From assembly GCA_017440965.1 (NCBI GenBank), contig JAFSGH010000003.1, positions 1 through 63,842 on the forward strand: a stretch of DNA of 63,842 nucleotides. The letters are read 5' to 3'. A model generated the notes under the pieces. That model had not been told where the DNA came from, made no database searches, and worked only from the letters and a program-made list of their open reading frames with translations. The DNA is from Clostridia bacterium. Its GTDB lineage: Bacteria; Bacillota; Clostridia; Oscillospirales; Acutalibacteraceae. Below, piece by piece: positions 25,570-34,576 of the stretch; within the stretch, counting starts at the first letter, position 1, and each line of letters opens with the position of its first letter. A program made the translations under genes and the position numbers.

Positions 25570-25764
25570 ATGGATATAAGAGTAAATGATATACTTGAGA
25601 TGAAAAAACAGCATCCCTGCGGCGGCAAGAGCTTTCTCGTGCTTCGCAGCGGTATGGATTTCCGTCTGCGCTGTACCACCTGCGGAAGAGAAGTTATGGT
25701 TGCAAGAGTAAAAGCGGAAAAAAATATAAAAAAGGTGACAAGACCTGAAACCGAAGAAAACTGA
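25570..25764 (+). CDS. DUF951 family protein
   Basis: 64 residues from the ATG at 25570 (GTAGGTGG upstream). DIRVNDILEMKKQHPCGG, then RLRCTTCGREVMV: a small protein with Cys pairs suggesting a metal-binding ribbon. DUF951 genes usually sit by the parB/rpsF origin cluster in Firmicutes; here it precedes prfA by 21 bases. Function unknown. Confidence 0.9.
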   Translation: MDIRVNDILEMKKQHPCGGKSFLVLRSGMDFRLRCTTCGREVMVARVKAEKNIKKVTRPETEEN

Positions 25765-25785
25765 AAATTAGAATTAGGAACCGAT

Positions 25786-26865
25786 ATGACAGATAAACTT
25801 ACTAAGCTTGAAGAAAGATTTGAAAATATAAATGAGCTGCTCTGTTCAGCAGAAATAGCAACAGATATAGAAAAAAGCACCGCGCTTCTTAAGGAGCTTA
25901 AGACCATTACTCCCATCGTTGAAAAATTCCGTGAATATAAAGAAAATATTTCCGCACGGGACGAGGCAAGGACGCTTCTTGACGGCGGAGGACTCGATAA
26001 GGATTTCAGGGAGCTTGTGCTCGAGGAATTTGAAGCAGCAAGAGAAAATGCAGAAAAAAATTATGAAGAGCTGAAAATACTTCTTCTTCCCAAGGACAAA
26101 AATGACGATAAGAATGTCATAGTTGAGATACGCTCATCTGCAGGCGGAGAGGAAAGCGCTCTTTTTGCCGCTGTGCTTTACAGAATGTACTCCATGTACG
26201 CACAGACTAAGGCATGGAAAACGGAAATTATGTATTCAAATCCCACAGATCTCGGCGGCTTCAAGGAAATCAGCTTTATGATATCGGGTGAGGGTGCATA
26301 TTCCCGTTTTAAGTTTGAAAGCGGAGTACACCGTGTACAGAGAATTCCCGTAACGGAATCAAACGGAAAGATACAGACCTCTACCGTTACGGTCGCCGTT
26401 CTTCCTGAGGCAGATGAGGTGGATGTTGAAATAAATCCCGCAGATCTTGAGATCGATACCTTCCGTTCATCGGGTGCAGGCGGTCAGCATATCAATAAGA
26501 CCGAGTCCGCCATTCGTATCACGCATATTCCCACGGGAACGGTGGTTGAATGTCAGGATGAAAGAAGCCAGCATAAAAACAAGGACAAGGCAATGAAGAT
26601 ACTTCGTTCAAGAATACTTGAACAGGAAATAATAAAGCAGGCACAGGAAATTGCGGGCGAAAGACGCCTTCAGGTAGGTACGGGCGACAGAAGTGAAAGA
26701 ATAAGGACATATAATTTCCCTCAGGGAAGAGTGACCGATCACAGAATAGGCCTCACTCTTTATAAGATCGAAGCAATAGTCAACGGTGCTATAGACGAGC
26801 TTATAGATGCCCTTATAACCGCAGATACCGCAGACAGACTTAATGCCGCTGCAAACGAAGATTAA
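25786..26865 (+). CDS. prfA: Peptide chain release factor 1
   Basis: 359 residues; releases peptides at UAA and UAG. GGQ motif in [14 protein letters not shown]; the codon-recognising PxT loop appears as [23 protein letters not shown] follows. Length is normal. The ribosome site is poor (TAGGAA). Normally found next to prmC; prmC is missing here, replaced downstream by a Sua5-CoaE fusion, which also occurs near prfA in many Firmicutes as plain Sua5. Confidence 0.96.
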   Translation: MTDKLTKLEERFENINELLCSAEIATDIEKSTALLKELKTITPIVEKFREYKENISARDEARTLLDGGGLDKDFRELVLEEFEAARENAEKNYEELKILLLPKDKNDDKNVIVEIRSSAGGEESALFAAVLYRMYSMYAQTKAWKTEIMYSNPTDLGGFKEISFMISGEGAYSRFKFESGVHRVQRIPVTESNGKIQTSTVTVAVLPEADEVDVEINPADLEIDTFRSSGAGGQHINKTESAIRITHIPTGTVVECQDERSQHKNKDKAMKILRSRILEQEIIKQAQEIAGERRLQVGTGDRSERIRTYNFPQGRVTDHRIGLTLYKIEAIVNGAIDELIDALITADTADRLNAAANED

Positions 26866-26866
26866 A

Positions 26867-28474
26867 ATGAACACAAAGATATACACAATTACCGACACGG
26901 TAAAACAGAAAAATGAAATAGAAGAAATAGCTTCGCTGATAAAAAGCGGAGAGGCTGTTGCCATACCTACGGAAACGGTTTACGGTATTGCGGCGGACTG
27001 CTTCAACGAGGATGCCTGCTCAAAGATCTTTGAAGCAAAGGGCAGACCGTCGGACAATCCTCTTATAGTGCATATTGCAAAAACCGAGGAGCTGTATACA
27101 CTTGTAAAGGAAGTCCCCCAAAAAGCACTTGAGCTTGCGGAAAAATACTGGCCGGGACCTCTTACAATAATTCTTCCGAAAAGAGAAGAGGTGCCCGATA
27201 AGGTATCGGGAGGCTTAAGCACCGTTGCCGTGCGTATGCCCTCTCATCCCGTGGCAAGAGCAGTTATTGAAGCCGCAGGCGTGCCTCTTGCCGCACCCAG
27301 TGCCAATATATCAGGCTTTCCGAGTCCCACATCCCCTTCATATGTTATAGACGATATGTACGGAAGACTTCCCGCAATCGTTGACGGCGGTGAATGTGAT
27401 TTCGGAATAGAATCCACTGTTGTAACGCTTGCAACAGATATTCCCGAGCTTTTAAGACCGGGTGCTGTGACATATGAGCAGCTGAAAGAGGTATTGGGAG
27501 AAGTAAAGCTTCACAGTGCGATCCTGAATCCTCTTGAAGAGGGTGTTACCGCAACCTCTCCCGGAATGAAATATAAGCACTATTCCCCCGACGCAAAACT
27601 TCTTATATTAAACGGAACAAAGGAAGAATTTATCCGATTTATTGAGAATAATCCGCATTTTGCAGATCACGCTCTGTGCTTTGAAGGTGAGGAAAATGAC
27701 ATCCCATTGCCCTCAGTTACCTTCGGAAAAGAGGATGATCCCTTTTCTCAGGCAAAAAGACTATTTGATGCCTTCAGGGAGCTTGATACAAATGGTGCTA
27801 AAAAGGTACTTGTCCGTTCCCCCTCGAGAGAAGGTGTAGGACTTGGTGTCTGCAACCGTCTTTACAGAGCGGCAGGCTTCAATTTTCTTTCTCCCTATCA
27901 GGGCATCGTTATAGGTCTTACGGGAGAAAGCGGCTCAGGAAAAAGCACCGTATGTGAAAGGCTCAGAAAAAACGGCTTCATCATAATAGATGCCGATAAA
28001 GCCGCAAGAAGCATTACCGAAAAAGGAAGCCCCGTTCTTGAAAGACTGGCATCCGCCTTCGGAAATGATATAATAAAATCTGACGGTGAGCTTGACAGAA
28101 GACTTCTTGCTTCAAGAGCTTTCAGGGATTATAAAAGCAAAAGGCTTCTTGACAGCATAACCCATCCCGAAATAATATCAATATGCGAAAAGACTGCAAA
28201 AGAGCAGACTGAAAAAGGAAAAAATGTAATAATAGATGCTCCTCTTCTGTTTACATCCGGCTTATGGCAGATATGCCATAAGACCGTAAAGGTATATGCT
28301 CCCGAGGAAATAAGACTTGAAAGAATACTTTTAAGGGATAATATAACCAAGGAAGAGGCACTTCTCAGGTTTTCTAAGCAGACCGAGGAGGAAAAGGCGG
28401 CAAGATCGGCTGATGTTATTATCAACAATTACCCGCCTTATGATCTTGATACTGAAATAAAAAAGATAATATAA
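26867..28474 (+). CDS. Fused Sua5 threonylcarbamoyl-AMP synthase and dephospho-CoA kinase
   Basis: 535 residues from the ATG at 26867, one base after the prfA stop. Residues about 15-340 are a full Sua5: YrdC part with VAIPTETVYGIAAD, GRPSDNPLIVHI and APSANISG, then the C-terminal Sua5 domain. Residues about 346-535 are CoaE: P-loop GLTGESGSGKST (350-361), DADKAAR, and VIIDAPLLF. It should make threonylcarbamoyl-AMP for tRNA t6A and carry out the last step of CoA synthesis. No stop or frameshift separates the halves; both active-site sets look intact. A longer start at 26843 lacks a ribosome site. Confidence 0.92.
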   Translation: MNTKIYTITDTVKQKNEIEEIASLIKSGEAVAIPTETVYGIAADCFNEDACSKIFEAKGRPSDNPLIVHIAKTEELYTLVKEVPQKALELAEKYWPGPLTIILPKREEVPDKVSGGLSTVAVRMPSHPVARAVIEAAGVPLAAPSANISGFPSPTSPSYVIDDMYGRLPAIVDGGECDFGIESTVVTLATDIPELLRPGAVTYEQLKEVLGEVKLHSAILNPLEEGVTATSPGMKYKHYSPDAKLLILNGTKEEFIRFIENNPHFADHALCFEGEENDIPLPSVTFGKEDDPFSQAKRLFDAFRELDTNGAKKVLVRSPSREGVGLGVCNRLYRAAGFNFLSPYQGIVIGLTGESGSGKSTVCERLRKNGFIIIDADKAARSITEKGSPVLERLASAFGNDIIKSDGELDRRLLASRAFRDYKSKRLLDSITHPEIISICEKTAKEQTEKGKNVIIDAPLLFTSGLWQICHKTVKVYAPEEIRLERILLRDNITKEEALLRFSKQTEEEKAARSADVIINNYPPYDLDTEIKKII

Positions 28475-28488
28475 CGGAGGACAAAACC

Positions 28489-29892
28489 ATGTGTGAAGAA
28501 AAATCCAGGGCAGATATTCTCAGAGAAGAGCTTTTTATGAAGAAGGAGCACACCTCTTGTGTTATAGGCGAAAAGGGTGTTAATGAGGCTGATTCCTTCT
28601 GTGAAGGATACATGAATTATCTTGATGCATCAAAAACAGAAAGAGAAGCAGTTGAAACTGCACTTGAAATGGCAAGGGCAGGCGGTTTTACCGAATTTGA
28701 TAAAAATGTAAGATATCCCGCAGGCTCCAAGGTCTATGTGAATAACAGAGATAAATCTCTTATCCTTGCCGTTATCGGACACAAGGATATAAGAGAGGGC
28801 GTAAGCATTGCTGCAGCCCATGTTGACGCACCGAGACTTGACCTTAAGCCCAATCCTCTTTATGAAGAGGCTGATATGGCATATTTCAAGACTCATTATT
28901 ACGGCGGTATCAAAAAATATCAGTGGACAGCTATTCCCCTTTCCCTTCACGGCGTTATCGTAAAAAAGAACGGCGAAAAGGTAAAGGTTGCAATCGGTGA
29001 TAATGCCGATGAGCCTAAATTTGTAATAACCGATCTTCTTCCCCATCTTGCCGCAAATCAGATGAGAAGCACTATGGCTGAAGGAATAAAGGGCGAAACC
29101 CTCAATATTCTTATAGGCTCCCGTCCCTTTGAAAATACGGCCGCCGCTGACAGCATCAAGCTCAATATAATGAGTATTCTCAATGAAAAATACGGTATCA
29201 CAGAAGCAGACTTCTTAAGTGCAGAGCTTGAGGCAGTGCCTGCTTTTTCAGCCTGCGATATAGGCTTTGACCGTTCTCTTATCGGTGCATACGGCCACGA
29301 TGACAGAGTATGCGCATATCCTGCACTTATGGCTATACTTGACTGCGAGGAGCCTGATTATACCTCAGTTACAGTTCTTACCGATAAGGAGGAAACAGGC
29401 TCTGAGGGAAACACAGGTCTTGATTCAAAGTATCTTGAATATTTCATCTGCGATCTTGCCGCTATATACGGTGCAGAGGGCAGGGATGTTCTTTCAAGAT
29501 CAAAGTGCCTTTCCGCTGATGTAAATGCGGCCTTTGATCCCAATTTCCCCGAGGTATATGAAAAAAGAAACTCCTGCGTAATAAACGGCGGAGTATGTAT
29601 AACAAAATATACCGGCTCAAGAGGAAAGGGCGGCACATCTGATGCATCTGCCGAATTTATGGGAGAGATAAGAACCCTTCTTGACAGTGAAAATGTATGC
29701 TGGCAGACAGGCGAGCTCGGAAAGGTAGACGAGGGCGGCGGCGGAACCGTTGCCAAGTATATAGCTCACCTCAATGTTGATGTAGTTGATCTCGGTGTTC
29801 CCGTGCTTTCAATGCATGCTCCCTTTGAGGTGGTATCAAAAACAGATGTATATATGGCCTACAAGGCATTCCTTGCATTTTTTAACAAATAA
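28489..29892 (+). CDS. M18 family aminopeptidase
   Basis: 467 residues; zinc aminopeptidase of the M18 (ApeB/AP1) family, cytosolic. Metal ligands lie in AAAHVDAPRLDLKP, in DKEETGSEGNTG, and in LSMHAPFEV near the end; YGHDDRVC is also typical. GGAGG precedes the ATG. It follows the Sua5-CoaE gene by 14 bases, so DUF951-prfA-fusion-apeptidase form one transcription unit, closed by the repeat region. Confidence 0.92.
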   Translation: MCEEKSRADILREELFMKKEHTSCVIGEKGVNEADSFCEGYMNYLDASKTEREAVETALEMARAGGFTEFDKNVRYPAGSKVYVNNRDKSLILAVIGHKDIREGVSIAAAHVDAPRLDLKPNPLYEEADMAYFKTHYYGGIKKYQWTAIPLSLHGVIVKKNGEKVKVAIGDNADEPKFVITDLLPHLAANQMRSTMAEGIKGETLNILIGSRPFENTAAADSIKLNIMSILNEKYGITEADFLSAELEAVPAFSACDIGFDRSLIGAYGHDDRVCAYPALMAILDCEEPDYTSVTVLTDKEETGSEGNTGLDSKYLEYFICDLAAIYGAEGRDVLSRSKCLSADVNAAFDPNFPEVYEKRNSCVINGGVCITKYTGSRGKGGTSDASAEFMGEIRTLLDSENVCWQTGELGKVDEGGGGTVAKYIAHLNVDVVDLGVPVLSMHAPFEVVSKTDVYMAYKAFLAFFNK

Positions 29893-30000
29893 GAAAAAAT
29901 CTTACGATTTGTCAACCCCCTACCCCCAATCTTGGGGGCTGTAGGTGTTTCTTGTTATAAGCCAAATTGCTCACAACGCGAGCAATTTCCTATATAATAA
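29893..30000 (+). repeat. Mosaic intergenic repeat, unit A
   Basis: Three stem-loops in series: AAATC-TTAC-GATTT (ca 29897-29910), CCCCCAA-TC-TTGGGGG (29923-29938), AAATTGCTC-7-GAGCAATTT (29964-29988), ending CCTATATAATAA. A near-identical inverted copy is at 34361-34470 and another at 53028-53134. Confidence 0.9.
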
Positions 30001-30105
30001 AAAAGCATTCTGCTTCAACCCCCGTCCCCCCAATCTTGGGGGCGAAAAGGTGTTTTTTGTTATAAGCAAAATTGCTCACATTGCGAGCAATTTCCTATAT
30101 AATAA
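30001..30105 (+). repeat. Mosaic intergenic repeat, unit B
   Basis: Directly adjoins unit A. Shares the G/C-rich stem (CCCCCAA/TTGGGGG) and the AAATTGCTC/GAGCAATTT palindrome, but opens with AAGC-ATTCT-GCTT and has a different connector (GCGAAAAGGTGTT). Its inverted copy is at 53135-53240. Confidence 0.9.
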
Positions 30106-30162
30106 AAATTAAACAAGGAAGCGTGAAGCTTCACGCATTCTCAGTTTTTTAACGGAGTTTTT

Positions 30163-31224
30163 ATGTATAAAGTCAATCCTGCAAAATACACGGGTGTAAC
30201 GGTGCTTCCGTCAGAAATTGCGGAAAAGCACCTTATCCTCTCTTCGGCTGCACAGCTTAAGGTAATAATATATGCTTTTTCAAGGGCAGGCGGATTTTTT
30301 GATGCCTCAGCTATTTCCGAGGGAACGGGAATTTCAGTTGAAGAAGTGAATGACGCTCTTTCCTATTGGCAGGATATGGGCTTTATTATGCTTTCAGATG
30401 ATGAGGTCAAAATAGAAAATACCGTTCATACAGAAAAGGAAGCTGTAACGGAAACACCTGCCGCACCCTTAAAAACAAAAAATGCACCTATTCCCAAAAA
30501 CAATCCCTCAAAGCTTACATATGAGGAGATCTGTACAAGAATAGGTGAATCCGAGAATATAAGAATACTTCTTAATGAAGCACAGCTCAGCCTCGGAAGG
30601 ACAGTCGGTACAGGCGATCAGAGCTCACTTATACTTCTGCATGATTATTACGGACTTCCCGTAGAGGTCATTTTATGCATCTGCCATTATGCCGCCACAA
30701 AGGGTAAGGCTACCAATATGAATTACATATATAAGATCGGCGTTGACTGGAGCCAGCGTGAGATAGATACCATAGAAGCGGCAGATGAGGAGCTTAAATC
30801 CATTGAAAAAACAAGTGCTGTCTGGGCACAGTTCTGTAAGGAATCCGGAATAAAAAATACCGTTCTTACATCCTCTAATGAAAAGTATTTTTCACAGTGG
30901 ATAAAGGAATGGGAATTTTCCGTTCAGATGATAGTGCTTGCATACGAGGAAATGACCGCACATACCGAAAAGATAAGCTTCTCTTATATGCATAAAATTC
31001 TTTCCGGCTGGTATAAAAAGGATATCAGAACTCCCGAAAAGGCAGAAGAGGATAAGAAGAATTTTATCCTCGCACAGGAGAAAAAGGCTCTTGAAAAAAG
31101 CGGCGGTAAAATCAGAAACAGAGCAGAGGATATTCCACCTTCAGATGCATCATACGATATAAAGCGTGCTGAAGAAAGAGCAAGGACAAGCATTCCTAAA
31201 GTAAAGAAAAAGGAAAAGAGATAA
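30163..31224 (+). CDS. DnaD-domain replication initiation protein
   Basis: 353 residues. N-terminal winged-helix part (about 20-90: ISVEEVNDALSYWQDMGF); two C-terminal DnaD-like (DDBH2) domains, each with the YxxxIxxxW signature: YIYKIGVDW near 185-195 and YMHKILSGW near 275-285. Such proteins remodel origin DNA and help load the helicase in Firmicutes. AACGGAGTTTTT precedes the ATG. The DnaI-like loader follows after 2 bases. The tail is Lys/Glu-rich. Confidence 0.88.
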   Translation: MYKVNPAKYTGVTVLPSEIAEKHLILSSAAQLKVIIYAFSRAGGFFDASAISEGTGISVEEVNDALSYWQDMGFIMLSDDEVKIENTVHTEKEAVTETPAAPLKTKNAPIPKNNPSKLTYEEICTRIGESENIRILLNEAQLSLGRTVGTGDQSSLILLHDYYGLPVEVILCICHYAATKGKATNMNYIYKIGVDWSQREIDTIEAADEELKSIEKTSAVWAQFCKESGIKNTVLTSSNEKYFSQWIKEWEFSVQMIVLAYEEMTAHTEKISFSYMHKILSGWYKKDIRTPEKAEEDKKNFILAQEKKALEKSGGKIRNRAEDIPPSDASYDIKRAEERARTSIPKVKKKEKR

Positions 31225-31226
31225 CT

Positions 31227-32213
31227 ATGCCTTATACAAAAGAAATTTATGAAAAAGCTCAGGAAATAATAGATGAAAGAAGAAAAGCCGCAGAGAATAA
31301 AAATGCAGGCATAATCAGGCTTTTTGAAACTATTGAACCGGAATATACGGCTCTCAAGCAGGAAATGATAACTTCTGTAAAGGAAGTCGTAAAGGCAATA
31401 GATATGTCTCCTGAAAAAGCGGCTGAATTCATACAGCAGCAGAAGATAAAAAATCTTACCGCACAGCAGAATATCAGACTTCTTCTTCAGAAGCATTCTC
31501 TTCCCGAGGATTATCTTGAAATAAAATATTCCTGTCCTGTCTGTGAGGATACGGGCTTTTCGGAGAATAAATTATGCACCTGTCACATTCAGCTTCTCAA
31601 GGAGCTTGCTTTTGAAGAGGCAGGCAAAAAGTCACCGCTGAAATTCTGTCTTTTTGAGGATTTCAGATTTGATTATTATCCTGACGAAAAAATATCGGGT
31701 GTATCTGCCCGTGACAGAATGAGGGATATCTACAGCTTCTGCAAGGAATATGCCGATACCTTCGATACAAGCAACAGCTCTGTTTTTATGACAGGAAAAA
31801 CAGGTCTCGGAAAAACTCATCTTTCTCTTGCTATTGCAGGCGATGTAATAAGAAAGGGATATACCGTATTATATAATTCGGCACAGAATATTTTTACCAT
31901 GCTTCAGAAGGAAAGATTCGGCAAAAGCGATACAAACGGAGCATATGAGGCTATGGTGCTTGAATGTGATCTGCTTGTCATAGACGATCTCGGTGCAGAA
32001 TTCGTGACCCAGTTCACAAATGCCGCACTTTATAATATCATCAATACAAGAATAAACCTCGGTCTGCCCACAATAATAAGCTCTAATCTTACCCTGCAGG
32101 AAATTGAAAATGAATATTCAACAAGAATATCCTCAAGAATAATAGGTGAATATTCAATTCTCTGCTTTGAGGGTAAGGATATAAGACAGCTCAAAAGCGA
32201 GAACGATGACTGA
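31227..32213 (+). CDS. DnaI/DnaC-type helicase loader ATPase
   Basis: 328 residues, AAA+ ATPase of the DnaC/IstB type. A zinc-finger-like segment at about 100-118 (CPVCEDTG ... LCTCHI) precedes the Walker A (FMTGKTGLGKTHLS) and Walker B (LLVIDDLGAE). It should load the replicative helicase together with the DnaD-like protein directly upstream. Ends at a strong hairpin terminator after the stop. IstB of an IS21 element is excluded by the zinc finger and the DnaD partner. Confidence 0.9.
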   Translation: MPYTKEIYEKAQEIIDERRKAAENKNAGIIRLFETIEPEYTALKQEMITSVKEVVKAIDMSPEKAAEFIQQQKIKNLTAQQNIRLLLQKHSLPEDYLEIKYSCPVCEDTGFSENKLCTCHIQLLKELAFEEAGKKSPLKFCLFEDFRFDYYPDEKISGVSARDRMRDIYSFCKEYADTFDTSNSSVFMTGKTGLGKTHLSLAIAGDVIRKGYTVLYNSAQNIFTMLQKERFGKSDTNGAYEAMVLECDLLVIDDLGAEFVTQFTNAALYNIINTRINLGLPTIISSNLTLQEIENEYSTRISSRIIGEYSILCFEGKDIRQLKSENDD

Positions 32214-32292
32214 AAATAATATTATTCCTTTTCTTTATCCTTTATCACTCAAGGATAATAACTCATAGCTATCTGACAATATATTATTACAA

Positions 32293-32337
32293 AAAAACGG
32301 AGGCCTTCCTGCACGGAAAGGTCCTCCGGTTTTTTAT
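32293..32337. terminator. Bidirectional terminator
   Basis: CGGAGG-CCTT pairs with AAGG-TCCTCCG, flanked by A7 and T6. It separates dnaI from the convergent Xre gene. Confidence 0.85.
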
Positions 32338-32347
32338 AATAAAAATA

Positions 32348-32998
32348 TCAGCTTTGTTTTTTTGAAGATTTCTTCCTCATAACATACCATAAAACTATAA
32401 GTATCTGAAATATTGCGGCTGCAGCATATATTTTATATGCACTCTTTTCCGCAAAATCAAACACATTAAAGGATACCGTCAGAGAAATGACCGCACCCCA
32501 GAGTATTCCCGACACGCTTGCCGCCTGCTGCCATATTCTTCCCCATAATTTTGAGAAAATAAGCGTTACAATAAATGAAACGGGGACAGAATACATAAAA
32601 ACAATAGCAAATTCTGTTTTTCCGAGTCCGTATACACTGTTTACTATCAGATCAATAATAAAATAAATTACAGAAGCAACAAGCCATACAAGACCTACGC
32701 TCAGAGAAGTGATCATAATTCTTCTGAACTGCATTTGCTTGATCATCTCATCAAGCTTTTCATCGGTAATATCATTATTACTGCTCTGCCCTATTATATC
32801 GTTGAGTGAGCAACCGAATATCTCGGACATTGTATAAAGAACATAGACATCGGGAACAGATTCTCCTCTTTCCCATTTTGACACTGCCTTATCCGAATAA
32901 TTCAGCTTTTCTGCAAGAGCACTCTGAGTCAGCCCGTTTGCTTTTCTGTAATACGATATATTATTGCCGATCCTTTTTCTGAAATCAGTTTCGTTCAA
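32348..32998 (-). CDS. Xre regulator with C-terminal membrane domain
   Basis: 216 residues. Residues 1-70 are an HTH (GLTQSALAEKLNYSDKAVSKWERG). From about 95 on there are four hydrophobic helices (for example VGLVWLVASVIYFIIDLIV). This layout, a membrane-tethered Xre regulator, is common in Firmicutes; signal and targets are unknown. 48 bases downstream of the hom stop, same strand, so it may be co-transcribed with hom. Confidence 0.85.
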   Translation of the reverse strand: MNETDFRKRIGNNISYYRKANGLTQSALAEKLNYSDKAVSKWERGESVPDVYVLYTMSEIFGCSLNDIIGQSSNNDITDEKLDEMIKQMQFRRIMITSLSVGLVWLVASVIYFIIDLIVNSVYGLGKTEFAIVFMYSVPVSFIVTLIFSKLWGRIWQQAASVSGILWGAVISLTVSFNVFDFAEKSAYKIYAAAAIFQILIVLWYVMRKKSSKKQS

Positions 32999-33046
32999 TA
33001 TTACACCACCAAGAAAAAACCTTTTTTAATACTGCAAAACAAAAAA

Positions 33047-34276
33047 TTATAAAATTCTTATAACAGAAGCAGAAGCAAAGTCCTTAAGCTCTGAAAGAGT
33101 GTCTCTGAGCTCACCTTCCGCTGCTTTTCCGGTAATAAATGCAATTTCATTTTCGGGAGCATCATCTCTTTCAAGAACGGTAACTCCGCCGAATGCCTCT
33201 CTTATGTTTATAAGAGCTGTCTTTGCATCCTTTGAATATCCTCTTATATAAAGAGCAGTCTCATAAAGCATATGATCTTCAATAATTCCGTCCTCATGCT
33301 TATCCCAGAAATAGTGCTTCTCATTCTTTTTAAGTCTTGCACATTCCATTACATCGCCGACAACTGCGCTGGCAGTTGCTTCTTTTCCTGCGCCCTGACC
33401 GTAAAGAAGAACATCTCCGACACTGTCTCCTGTTATCGAAACAGCGTTATAAACGCCGTTTACGCCTGCTATCATAGAATTATCATTTACAAAGAAAGGA
33501 CAGACGATTGCACCGATTTTGCCGTTTTTAAGCTTATCTGCTTTTCCGAGAAGCTTTATTTTATATCCCTTTGATGCGGCATATGCAGCATCCTCAAGAG
33601 TAATGGATCTTATACCCTCAGTATGTATCTCCTCAGGGAAAATATGATGTCCGTAAGCAATTGAAGCAAGAATACAGGTCTTTCTGCCTGCATCGAGACC
33701 TTCAACATCGGCAGTGGGATCCTTTTCCGCATATCCCTTTTCCTGAGCTATCTTAAGTGCTGAATCAAAGGACATTTTTTCGTTTATCATTTTTGTAAGA
33801 ATAAAGTTTGTCGTTCCGTTGAGAATTCCCGCAAATGAAACTATATTATTCGCAGAAAGAGATGAGAAAAGAGTTCTTATAACGGGAATACCGCCGCAGA
33901 CTGCTGCTTCAAACATAAAAGCGGCATTATTCTTTATTGCAGCATCAAATAACTCCTCAGCCTTTGCGGCAACAAGAGCCTTATTTGATGTTACAACATT
34001 TTTGCTCTTTTCAAGACATTTTTTACAGAATGTAAATGCAGGCTCAACACCGCCCATAGTTTCAACAACAGTATCGATCTCACTGTCATTAAGGATAATA
34101 TCTATATCACTGATAACTCTGTCTGCAAAGGGAGTATCTGAAAGATCTCTTATATCAAGAATATACTTTACATCTATATTTTCACCGGCACTCTTCATCA
34201 TAAGCTCTTTTTTACTGTCGATGATCTCAACAACACCTGAGCCTACAGTACCGCAGCCCAAAACTGCAATCTTCAT
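33047..34276 (-). CDS. hom: Homoserine dehydrogenase
   Basis: 409 residues; reduces aspartate semialdehyde to homoserine for threonine and methionine synthesis. IAVLGCGTVGSGVVE nucleotide loop at the start; GILNGTTNFILTKM; EKDPTADVEGLDAGRK with catalytic Asp/Lys region; a C-terminal ACT-like regulatory domain (about 330-409) suggests threonine feedback. TTTAGGAG precedes the ATG. Promoter on the minus strand at 34337-34309. No thrB/thrC nearby. Confidence 0.95.
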   Translation of the reverse strand: MKIAVLGCGTVGSGVVEIIDSKKELMMKSAGENIDVKYILDIRDLSDTPFADRVISDIDIILNDSEIDTVVETMGGVEPAFTFCKKCLEKSKNVVTSNKALVAAKAEELFDAAIKNNAAFMFEAAVCGGIPVIRTLFSSLSANNIVSFAGILNGTTNFILTKMINEKMSFDSALKIAQEKGYAEKDPTADVEGLDAGRKTCILASIAYGHHIFPEEIHTEGIRSITLEDAAYAASKGYKIKLLGKADKLKNGKIGAIVCPFFVNDNSMIAGVNGVYNAVSITGDSVGDVLLYGQGAGKEATASAVVGDVMECARLKKNEKHYFWDKHEDGIIEDHMLYETALYIRGYSKDAKTALINIREAFGGVTVLERDDAPENEIAFITGKAAEGELRDTLSELKDFASASVIRIL

Positions 34277-34308
34277 AAAAACACTCCTAAAGGAAAATAT
34301 TTATTTAA

Positions 34309-34337
34309 TTTTACTATACGAAAACATAAATGTAAAG
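34309..34337 (-). promoter_or_regulatory. hom promoter
   Basis: TTTACA (34337-34332), 17-base spacer, TAAAAT (34314-34309), 33 bases before the hom start. Confidence 0.65.
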
Positions 34338-34360
34338 ATATTTTTTTGCGTTATATTTTT

Positions 34361-34470
34361 ATTATAAAGGAAATTGCTCGCGTTGTGAGCAATTTAGCTT
34401 ATAACAAGAAACACCTACAGCCCCCAAGATTGGGGGTAGGGGGTTGACAAATCGTAAGATTTTTTCTTAT
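34361..34470 (-). repeat. Inverted copy of mosaic repeat unit A, upstream of dnaA
   Basis: Reads as the reverse complement of 29893-30000 with only a few changes. Its outer end carries TTGACA (34444-34449) pointing at dnaA; 18 bases on is TATTAA, so the repeat may add a weak promoter. Confidence 0.9.
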
Positions 34471-34492
34471 TAATAATTATTAAAAATTTTTA

Positions 34493-34521
34493 TTGATTAT
34501 TCAATTCTTATATGTTATTAT
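34493..34521 (+). promoter_or_regulatory. dnaA promoter
   Basis: TTGATT (34493-34498), 17-base spacer, TATTAT (34516-34521), 55 bases before the dnaA start. The 300-base gap 34277-34576 otherwise holds the hom promoter and the repeat; I see no DnaA-box cluster in it. Confidence 0.55.
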
Positions 34522-34576
34522 ATATACTAAGTATGTTTATATTAAAATAATGGATAATATTTTGTCGGAGGTTAAG

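Noticed and set aside
29893-30105. CRISPR array
   Set aside because: Only two units with different ends, no spacers, no cas genes.
31227-32213. IS21 IstB transposition ATPase
   Set aside because: A zinc-finger motif and the DnaD partner upstream fit DnaI; there is no IstA or terminal repeat.
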